Source: Bacilli bacterium (GTDB lineage Bacteria; Bacillota_I; Bacilli_A; RF39; UBA660). Taken from it: DNA of 11,175 nt. The notes under the pieces were generated by a model that saw only the letters and a list, made by a program, of their open reading frames with translations, was not told where the DNA came from and did no database searches. This document shows, in pieces, positions 6,437 through 11,175 of the stretch; position 1 is the stretch's first letter; each line of letters begins with the position of its first letter. The stretch is taken from positions 1-11,175 of the forward strand of contig JAQVZV010000013.1 in the NCBI GenBank assembly GCA_028708005.1, in the 5' to 3' direction. The translations under genes and the position numbers were made by a program.

Positions 6437-6922
6437 AAAATAGATTTATCTCAAGTATTATATAATGACAACGAGATTGTTATTAATGATACATTTACTT
6501 TTGATTCATCATATTATGAGAAGACAGATATTAGATTTTTAAGTGATATTAAAGTGGTTGGTAGTATCTGTTTATTAGAAGATGAAACATACTCATTAAG
6601 ATTAAATATTAAGGGTTCAATGACGCTTCCATGCGCTATAACACTAAATGATGTTGATTATCCATTTAATATTGAAGTTGATGAAATTATAGATCAAAAT
6701 GATGAGGAAAATGAAGAATATTTGAAAATAATCAATAATACTATTGATATTATGCCAATAATATGGCAAAATATTGTAGTAGAGATTCCGTTGAAGGTTG
6801 TTAGTTCCAATTTAGATAATACTACATTAGAAGGCGACGGTTGGAAGTTACTAACGGAAGAAGAAAAAACGAAAGAATTAGATCCAAGATTAGACAAACT
6901 AAGAGATCTACTTGATAATTAG
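6434..6922 (+). CDS. YceD/DUF177 family protein (23S rRNA accumulation), probable ATT start
   Basis: DUF177/YceD proteins are linked to large-subunit rRNA accumulation and are almost always next to rpmF, as here (14 nt upstream of it). With the preferred start the protein has 162 residues and opens 'MKIDLSQ', the usual family N-terminus. The mid-region 'DIKVVGSICLLEDETYSLRL' and 'GSMTLPCAITLNDVDYPFNI' is the family's beta-rich core, and the C-terminus has the hallmark 'DPRLDKLRDLL' (150-160). Only one Cys (67) remains where relatives often have a C-x-x-C-type pair. The conventional open frame would start at GTG 6410 (170 residues), but no ribosome site precedes that codon and the promoter's start point falls just after it. 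AAGGGG (6420-6425) lies 8 nt before ATT 6434, so ATT is favoured. If wrong, only 8 residues are added. Confidence 0.85.
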   Translation: MKIDLSQVLYNDNEIVINDTFTFDSSYYEKTDIRFLSDIKVVGSICLLEDETYSLRLNIKGSMTLPCAITLNDVDYPFNIEVDEIIDQNDEENEEYLKIINNTIDIMPIIWQNIVVEIPLKVVSSNLDNTTLEGDGWKLLTEEEKTKELDPRLDKLRDLLDN

Positions 6923-6936
6923 AGAGGAGTGAGAAT

Positions 6937-7128
6937 ATGGCAGTTCCATTTAGAAAAGTCAGCAAAACGAGAAAGAGAATGCGTCGTACTCATTATAAAA
7001 TAGAAGCTAACGGCACTATAAAATGCCCTAACTGTGGCGCTCAAGTAAGAGCGCATCGTGTTTGTTCAGAATGTGGTTTCTACAAGGGCGAAAAGGTTGT
7101 TGGGAAAGAAGAGTCTAAAGGGGAATAA
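6937..7128 (+). CDS. rpmF: 50S ribosomal protein L32 (zinc-binding form)
   Basis: Small basic structural protein of the large ribosomal subunit. The 63 residues begin 'MAVPFRKVSKTRKRMRRTHY', the standard L32 start in Firmicutes. Four cysteines (Cys30, Cys33, Cys43, Cys46, in 'CPNC' and 'CSEC') form the zinc ribbon, so this is the zinc-containing (C+) rather than the zinc-free paralogue type. The tail after residue 52 is a short acidic/Lys extension. ATG 6937 follows AGAGGAG within the 14-nt gap after the DUF177 stop, so the two genes form an operon driven from 6378-6406. A terminator begins 3 nt after the stop codon. Confidence 0.97.
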   Translation: MAVPFRKVSKTRKRMRRTHYKIEANGTIKCPNCGAQVRAHRVCSECGFYKGEKVVGKEESKGE

Positions 7129-7131
7129 GAG

Positions 7132-7158
7132 AAAATATACAGAAATGTATATTTTTTT
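7132..7158 (+). terminator. Terminator after rpmF
   Basis: AAAATATACA (7132-7141) pairs with TGTATATTTT (7146-7155) around a stable GAAA tetraloop (7142-7145), and the T run continues to 7158. It ends the DUF177-rpmF operon. Confidence 0.85.
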
Positions 7159-7170
7159 CTTTTGCATACG

Positions 7171-7179
7171 TGATATAAT
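7171..7179 (+). promoter_or_regulatory. Extended -10 promoter of the surface protein gene
   Basis: TGATATAAT is an exact TGnTATAAT extended -10 box about 43 nt before ATG 7222. The expected -35 position (7151-7156) falls in the T run of the previous terminator, so promoter strength would rest on the extended -10. Confidence 0.6.
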
Positions 7180-7221
7180 AAGTGTATGATAGCCAATGCT
7201 AACTAAAGATAGGGTGATGTA

Positions 7222-7815
7222 ATGAGAAATATTATTAAGATAATGATTGTAGTATGTATTGTTGGTTTTAGTATTATTAATGTAGATGCCTTAGACATTA
7301 ATACATATAAAACAATTACCAATGAAAATATAATATATATTGTAGAACATGATGAAGTGTTTTCTCATTCTTTAGAATTTGATAAAGAAACATACAAAGA
7401 TAATATTGATTTTAGTCTTAATCTTTTACCAACATCATCTTATTCAAGCAATATTGATACCCTTATTGGCCAAAATGTGAATCATAAATATGTTTTCTTT
7501 GAAGATCAGAGTGACTTACCTACAGAAGCATTAATAACAGTAAAAGTATCTGATCAATTTAATGATAATGATAAGCTTTATTTGTATCATTATAATGAAC
7601 AAGCTAACAAATTAAACTACTTAGATCATAATTTAATTGTCAAAAATGGTTTGGTTAAATTTAAAATTAAGCATTGTGCTAATTATGTTTTAACTTCTTC
7701 AATTGTCAAAAATGCTATTAATAGTCCTCAGGGTTTTAGTATTATCATCATCATTCTTATCTTGCTAGGAGTTATTTTAGTAGCGGCCACGTTATTTATA
7801 AATAATAAAGATTAA
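7222..7815 (+). CDS. Membrane-anchored exported protein of unknown function
   Basis: A 197-residue protein that I cannot name. Residues 1-23 are a signal peptide ending 'INVDA', with likely cleavage before Leu24. The exported part (24-170) is beta-rich and polar. Its segment from about 118 to 158 ('KLYLYHYNEQANKLNYL', then 'NGLVKFKIKHCANYVLTS') resembles a repeat-like element of Firmicute surface proteins, roughly Y-x-Y-N...L...V...G-x-V-x-F-x-I-x-H-x-S-x-Y-V-L. One hydrophobic helix (172-193) and a five-residue tail 'INNKD' end the protein, so it should be anchored at the membrane with most of its mass outside. There is no LPXTG sorting motif. ATG 7222 follows AGGGTGATG. It has its own promoter and terminator and sits directly before the Tad pilus operon, but nothing in the sequence proves a pilus role. 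Confidence 0.75.
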   Translation: MRNIIKIMIVVCIVGFSIINVDALDINTYKTITNENIIYIVEHDEVFSHSLEFDKETYKDNIDFSLNLLPTSSYSSNIDTLIGQNVNHKYVFFEDQSDLPTEALITVKVSDQFNDNDKLYLYHYNEQANKLNYLDHNLIVKNGLVKFKIKHCANYVLTSSIVKNAINSPQGFSIIIIILILLGVILVAATLFINNKD

Positions 7816-7847
7816 GTATCATTCTAGGTGATACTTTTTATTTTTTT
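7814..7847 (+). terminator. Terminator overlapping the surface-protein stop codon
   Basis: AAGTATCA (7814-7821) pairs with TGATACTT (7829-7836) around a 7-nt loop and leads into a long T-rich tract (7835-7847). The left arm begins with the last two bases of the stop codon. Confidence 0.85.
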
Positions 7848-7856
7848 ATATTATTA

Positions 7857-7885
7857 TTGTTTATTTATTAAAACTTTGGTATAAT
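7857..7885 (+). promoter_or_regulatory. Promoter of the Tad pilus operon
   Basis: TTGTTT (7857-7862), 17 nt, then TATAAT (7880-7885) preceded by TGG (7877-7879) gives an extended -10 promoter with a fair -35 box. Transcription would start near 7891, which rules out TTG 7887 as the start of the next gene. Confidence 0.7.
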
Positions 7886-7913
7886 TTTGATAGTAGAAGA
7901 TAGGGGTGGTAAT

Positions 7914-8267
7914 GTGAGGTCTAATAAGGGGCAAGCACTATTGGAATTTATTCTCATCTTACCCATTTTTTTACTATTTCTTCTAGCAATAATTGATTTT
8001 GGACGTATTATATATGAAAAAAATCGCTTAGAAGGAGTAGCAAGTGATGTTGTTGATTTAGTTAATAACGGTGTTCTTAGTGATGCGGAAATTGAAAATA
8101 AGCTTGAAGAATATTATAATATGCCACTGGCCTTGATGATTGAGCGTAAGGAAGTAAATACCATAATTAATATAAGTAGAGAAATTGATGTTCTAACCCC
8201 AGGATTAGGGATTGCTATATCTGACCCATATGTTGTGGAAGTTATTAGAGTGATAAATAATGAATAG
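7914..8267 (+). CDS. TadE-like pseudopilin of the Tad/Flp pilus
   Basis: A 117-residue small membrane protein of the TadE family, thought to be a minor pseudopilin of Flp/Tad pili. It opens 'MRSNKGQALLEFILILPIFL', the classic TadE N-terminus: a short basic leader, Gly6, then a hydrophobic helix (about 8-28) with Glu11 at position +5 after the Gly, as in prepilin-peptidase substrates. The helix ends in 'AIIDFGR' (25-31), also typical. The remaining 85 residues are a short exported domain ending 'DPYVVEVIRVINNE'. The start is GTG 7914, with AGGGGTGG (7902-7909) just upstream; the in-frame TTG 7887 lies only 2 nt after the -10 box and would not be transcribed. It is the first gene of the operon, and its stop overlaps the next ATG by 8 nt. 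Confidence 0.86.
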   Translation: MRSNKGQALLEFILILPIFLLFLLAIIDFGRIIYEKNRLEGVASDVVDLVNNGVLSDAEIENKLEEYYNMPLALMIERKEVNTIINISREIDVLTPGLGIAISDPYVVEVIRVINNE

Positions 8268-8640
8268 AAAAGGGCAAATACTAATTTTCTTTGTTATTTT
8301 AATTCCTTTATTTGCATTTATAGCAGCGCTTGTTATTGATATGGGATATAGTTATTATCAATCAAACAAACTCCATCATCTTAATAACATGGTTTTAAAA
8401 TATGGTTTAAATCATATAAATGATGTTAATGTAAAATCAGAAATGATCAGTTTACTTTATAAAAATGATAGTAAAATAGATTCATATGAGATAATAATTG
8501 AAGGTAACAAGATAACATTGAAAATAGATAAAACAGTAGAGAGTGTTTTTGGTAAGATGATTAAGATGGATTTTTATTATATTTCATCTAAATATATAGG
8601 TTATATTAATGGCAATAAAATTATTATAGAAAAGGGGTAA
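8260..8640 (+). CDS. TadE/TadG-like pilus assembly protein
   Basis: A 126-residue protein starting 'MNRKGQILIFFVILIPLFAF', followed by 'ALVIDMGYSYYQSNKLHHLN' (23-42). The basic leader, Gly5-Gln6, one hydrophobic helix (about 7-27) ending in I-D-M-G, and the following 'xxYxxxxxLxxLxNxxxxxG' helix match the N-terminal module shared by TadE and TadG. Unlike its upstream neighbour it lacks Glu at +5 (Phe10 there), which suggests it is not processed like a pilin. No von Willebrand A domain or long extension is present, so it is much shorter than proteobacterial TadG. The exported part (about 28-126) is Lys/Ile-rich. ATG 8260 overlaps the previous stop (ATGAATAG, 8260-8267), pointing to translational coupling, with only a weak ribosome site of its own. 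Confidence 0.75.
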   Translation: MNRKGQILIFFVILIPLFAFIAALVIDMGYSYYQSNKLHHLNNMVLKYGLNHINDVNVKSEMISLLYKNDSKIDSYEIIIEGNKITLKIDKTVESVFGKMIKMDFYYISSKYIGYINGNKIIIEKG

Positions 8641-8644
8641 TTAT

Positions 8645-9421
8645 ATGGCTACGAGAAAGGGAAAAGTTATAACAATCTTTTCTACTAAGGGTGGTGTAGG
8701 AAAGACCATTTTAACGCTTAATTTAGCAGGCATTTATAGCATGCTTAATAAAAAAGTTCTTATTATAGACCTTGATTTATATAGTGGTGGCATCGCTGTT
8801 TCATTAAATGTTGATCCGTCTAATGATATTTATAAACTTGTAGATGATTTAGATAATGGTAGGTATACTGAATTTAAAGATTATGTATCTAAATATAATG
8901 AAAATATTGATGTTTTGTCATGCCCTCTTGATCCAAGGCAAGGAAATAAGATTAATCGTAATTATGCAGAAATCATACTTGTTAATGCTGCTAATCGTTA
9001 TGATGTGGTATTAGTTGATACTGCCCATATATTAAGTGATATTAATTTAACAGCTTTGGATAAGACAGATGATATTTTATTAGTTTTAAGTAATGATCCA
9101 ATTGATTTAAAAAACATGAAATCTATTATTGCAATATTTAAGGATTCAGAAATAGATAACTATCGTATTGTTTTAAATGAAGCGATAAATACTGATAAAG
9201 ATTTCTTTACTACCTTTGATATAAAGAATATTATAAGGGCTAATATAGATTATACTATTTCAAAACAATTTCATATGCACGATATAGATCGTTATATTGC
9301 GAATGGCAAGATACCTGTTTTAGATAAAAAAATTCAAGCTCGGAAGAAACGGGATATTGAAAAATTAAAGAAGATGGCGACTCGTCTTTTAGTGAGAAAA
9401 GATGGTGATAAACATGAGTAA
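8645..9421 (+). CDS. tadZ: TadZ/CpaE-type MinD/ParA-family ATPase
   Basis: A 258-residue cytoplasmic ATPase of the ParA/MinD superfamily. In Tad systems TadZ/CpaE helps place the pilus machine and recruit its parts. The deviant Walker A motif is 'FSTKGGVGKT' (12-21), with the signature Lys15 as well as Lys20. Walker A' is 'VLIIDLDLYSGG' (38-49) and Walker B is 'VVLVDTA' (121-127). The C-terminus 'KKIQARKKRDIEKLKKMATR' (228-247) is a basic, possibly amphipathic helix that might touch membrane or a partner. It lacks the N-terminal receiver-like domain of proteobacterial CpaE. The family alone could mean plasmid or septum partitioning, but its position between the TadE-like genes and tadA decides the role. 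ATG 8645 has AAGGGG (8632-8637) 7 nt upstream, spanning the previous stop. Confidence 0.88.
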   Translation: MATRKGKVITIFSTKGGVGKTILTLNLAGIYSMLNKKVLIIDLDLYSGGIAVSLNVDPSNDIYKLVDDLDNGRYTEFKDYVSKYNENIDVLSCPLDPRQGNKINRNYAEIILVNAANRYDVVLVDTAHILSDINLTALDKTDDILLVLSNDPIDLKNMKSIIAIFKDSEIDNYRIVLNEAINTDKDFFTTFDIKNIIRANIDYTISKQFHMHDIDRYIANGKIPVLDKKIQARKKRDIEKLKKMATRLLVRKDGDKHE

Positions 9422-10751
9422 GAAAAAATTGGTTGATGTTTTTGATGTCACAATACAACAGGAGAAACCACTTGCTTTAACTGATTATGAAGTGTTTAAA
9501 GATAAGGAATTGCTTGATCAACTGCGTGATCGTATTATTCAAAATTTAATTGATAATAAAGTCCCTGGTGATAAAAATTTAGAACAATATATTAACGATG
9601 AGATAGATGTTGTTTTAAAGGGACATGATTTAACTAATTTAGAACGTAGTCATATATTTAATTTAATTGATAATGAAATTAATGGCTATGGTCCTATCAC
9701 TGAATTATTAGATGATACTAGTGTTACTGAAATCATGGTTAATGGTATTAATAAGATTTATGTTGAAATTGATGGTAAAGTCATTAAGGATGAGTCTGTT
9801 TCTTTTATTAATGAAGATCATATTTTGAGAACTATTCAGAAGATTGTTCAACCTTTAGGCCGAACAATTGATACTGCCCATCCAATGGTTGATGCGAGAT
9901 TAAAGGATGGCTCACGTATTAATGCTGTTGTTCCCCCTTTATCTTTGAATGGCCCTATTTTGACTATTCGCAAGTTTAAAGCTAATCTTGAAACGATTGA
10001 AGACTTTATTAGAAATGGGACTTTAACTCCTTATATGGCTCGTTTTTTAGAAGCAGCTGTAATTGGTAAATTAAATATTTTAATTTCTGGTGGTACTGGT
10101 TCTGGGAAAACATCATTTTTAAATGTTTTATCTTCTTTTATTGGCAATGATGAACGTATTGTAACAATTGAAGATGCTGCTGAACTTCGCCTTAAACAAA
10201 CCCATGTCGTATCGTTAGAAACAAGACTTACTAATTATGAGGGTGGGGGTGAAGTAACCATCCGTGATTTAGTAATCAACTCTTTGCGAATGCGTCCTGA
10301 TCGTATAATAGTTGGTGAAGTTCGTGGTAAAGAGGCTTTTGATATGCTACAAGCAATGAATACTGGGCACGATGGGTCTTTAACTACACTTCATGCAAAC
10401 AACCCTGCTGATGCTTTAAATAGGCTTGAAACAATGATACTGATGGCAGGGATGGAGATACCGATTAAGGCTATCAGAGAGTATATTGCTAGTGCAATTG
10501 ATATAGTTGTTCATGTTGAGCGTTTAAATGATGGTCGTCGTAAAGTTACCAGTATATGTGAAATTGTTGGTATTAAAAACGATTTAATTCAATTAAAGGA
10601 AATATTCGCCTTTAATAAAAAAGGTGTTACTAGTAGGGGTGAAGTTGATGGTGAATTTATCCTATATAGTTATGTACCTAATGTTTATAAGAGATTAAAG
10701 TCTAGAGGAATCGATTTATTATATGATATTTTTGAAAATATGGAAGAATAG
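9414..10751 (+). CDS. tadA: TadA/CpaF secretion ATPase of the Tad pilus
   Basis: A 445-residue cytoplasmic hexameric ATPase of the type II/IV secretion superfamily (GspE/VirB11-like, CpaF branch) that powers pilin assembly. The N-terminal domain (about 30-180) contains 'YGPITELLDDTSVTEIMVNG' (92-111) and 'DARLKDGSRINAVVPPL' (160-176), typical of CpaF. The motor domain has Walker A 'GGTGSGKT' (226-233), an Asp box 'IVTIEDAAEL' (249-258), Walker B with catalytic Glu302 in 'RIIVGEVRG' (297-305), and the His box 'LTTLHANNPADAL' (324-336). ATG 9414 is preferred because GGTGAT lies 4 nt upstream and it makes the 8-nt overlap ATGAGTAA with the tadZ stop, copying the arrangement at 8260. ATG 9402 is an in-frame alternative adding four residues. 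Confidence 0.95.
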   Translation: MSKKKLVDVFDVTIQQEKPLALTDYEVFKDKELLDQLRDRIIQNLIDNKVPGDKNLEQYINDEIDVVLKGHDLTNLERSHIFNLIDNEINGYGPITELLDDTSVTEIMVNGINKIYVEIDGKVIKDESVSFINEDHILRTIQKIVQPLGRTIDTAHPMVDARLKDGSRINAVVPPLSLNGPILTIRKFKANLETIEDFIRNGTLTPYMARFLEAAVIGKLNILISGGTGSGKTSFLNVLSSFIGNDERIVTIEDAAELRLKQTHVVSLETRLTNYEGGGEVTIRDLVINSLRMRPDRIIVGEVRGKEAFDMLQAMNTGHDGSLTTLHANNPADALNRLETMILMAGMEIPIKAIREYIASAIDIVVHVERLNDGRRKVTSICEIVGIKNDLIQLKEIFAFNKKGVTSRGEVDGEFILYSYVPNVYKRLKSRGIDLLYDIFENMEE

Positions 10752-10761
10752 GAGGCCCTAA

Positions 10762-11175
10762 ATGAAGAGTGCTGATCCTTTATTAGTTATACAATTTGGC
10801 ATTATATTAGCATTATTATGTTTACTATTCTATATTGTAAGATTCAATATTAGTTTTAGATTATCTAAAAGAATAGGTAAATATAGTATCGAACCATTAA
10901 ACAATGATCAATACTCACTATTTGATGGCTTCTTTATTATTTATAAAAGACTAATTAATGATTTATCTAATTCATTGATTAAAATAAATATAATTAAACG
11001 ATATAGCAAAAGATATGAAAAATATATTGATTATTTAGATGAAGGTAAACCTATTGATTTTGTATCTAATAAAATTTTAATTATTGTCCTTTTGATGTTA
11101 GGTAATATATTGGTTAACATTATCCAATTAACATATCCTAGTGTTATTCAACTAATACTTGTTATGGTTGTCGGT
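10762..11175 (+). CDS. TadB-like inner membrane platform protein (5' part, runs off the window)
   Basis: An open frame from ATG 10762 to the last base gives 138 residues with no stop. An ideal AGGAGG (10750-10755) sits 6 nt before the ATG and overlaps the tadA stop. Residues 7-26 form a membrane helix, followed by a basic cytoplasmic stretch with 'FRLSKRIGKYSIEP' (32-45) and 'KRYSKRYEKYIDYLDEG' (79-95), then a second hydrophobic segment (about 104-122) and the start of a third (126 on). This is the layout of the N-terminal part of TadB (GspF-like platform), before the T2SSF domain, which would lie beyond the edge. The call rests on topology and on the tadA-tadB gene order, because the diagnostic domain is not visible; TadC is less likely in this position. 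Confidence 0.7.
   Translation, partial: MKSADPLLVIQFGIILALLCLLFYIVRFNISFRLSKRIGKYSIEPLNNDQYSLFDGFFIIYKRLINDLSNSLIKINIIKRYSKRYEKYIDYLDEGKPIDFVSNKILIIVLLMLGNILVNIIQLTYPSVIQLILVMVVG

Noticed and set aside
6694..6897. Minus-strand open frame within the DUF177 gene
   Set aside because: The Ser/Phe-rich translation is the complement of Glu/Lys/Asn codons of the conserved C-terminus.
8645..9421. Chromosome or plasmid partition ParA
   Set aside because: The family fits, but no ParB or parS-like repeats are nearby and the gene is embedded between Tad pilus genes, which favours TadZ.
9255..9458. Minus-strand open frame across the tadZ/tadA junction
   Set aside because: It is antisense to two conserved genes and has no start signals.
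1..11175. Mycoplasma-type code (TGA = Trp)
   Set aside because: Every conserved gene is full length under the standard code and uses TGG for tryptophan, so TGA reassignment is not supported here.
1..11175. CRISPR arrays, insertion sequences, tRNA or rRNA genes
   Set aside because: Gene-free gaps are all under 300 bp and contain no regularly spaced repeats, transposase fragments, terminal inverted repeats or cloverleaf-like segments that I could find.

Overview
The window is very AT-rich, by eye about 30% G+C. It reads as a compact chromosome segment of a low-GC Gram-positive lineage (Bacillota, possibly an uncultured gut Bacilli/RF39-like or Erysipelotrichia-like group). The evidence is AT-rich codon use, strong AGGAGG-type ribosome sites, an LtaS-type sulfatase-fold enzyme and the TmcAL / YceD(DUF177) / RpmF neighbourhood known from Bacillus. 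All genes read through with the standard code: tryptophan is TGG, and every visible stop is TAA or TAG. Taxonomy is inference.

Layout. (1) 1-174 is the tail of a secreted-type protein with an 'RPVINL' ending, followed by serS (217-1494) and a TTG-started, LtaS-like membrane phosphotransferase (1532-3460) closed by a hairpin over its stop codon. (2) A small heat-shock protein (3519-3908) converges on tmcAL (3917-5083, minus), and one hairpin holding both stop codons separates them. (3) Upstream of tmcAL on the minus strand is an unrecognised 359-residue protein (5117-6196) with a Cys...His...Asp arrangement like the transglutaminase/papain fold. (4) About 240 bp of divergent regulatory DNA (6197-6433) holds two good promoters and a palindrome between them. 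(5) On the plus strand, a DUF177/YceD gene that probably starts at ATT (6434-6922) is followed by rpmF (6937-7128) and a strong terminator. (6) A single-gene unit (7222-7815) encodes a surface protein with its own promoter and terminator. (7) A Tad (Flp) pilus operon begins at a promoter at 7857-7885: tadE-like, tadE/tadG-like, tadZ/cpaE-type ATPase, tadA/cpaF ATPase, and a tadB-like gene running off the right edge.

How it fits together. tmcAL, the DUF177 gene and rpmF are translation genes usually co-linear in Bacilli; here tmcAL faces away and an orphan gene lies between. The Tad genes are tightly packed with two 8-nt ATG/stop overlaps, consistent with translational coupling: TadZ and TadA provide localisation and power, the TadB-like protein the membrane platform, and the two pseudopilin-like proteins minor subunits. 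The major pilin, prepilin peptidase and remaining platform gene are not in view and are expected to the right. No RNA genes, CRISPR arrays or mobile elements were seen, and no gene-free stretch exceeds 300 bp.
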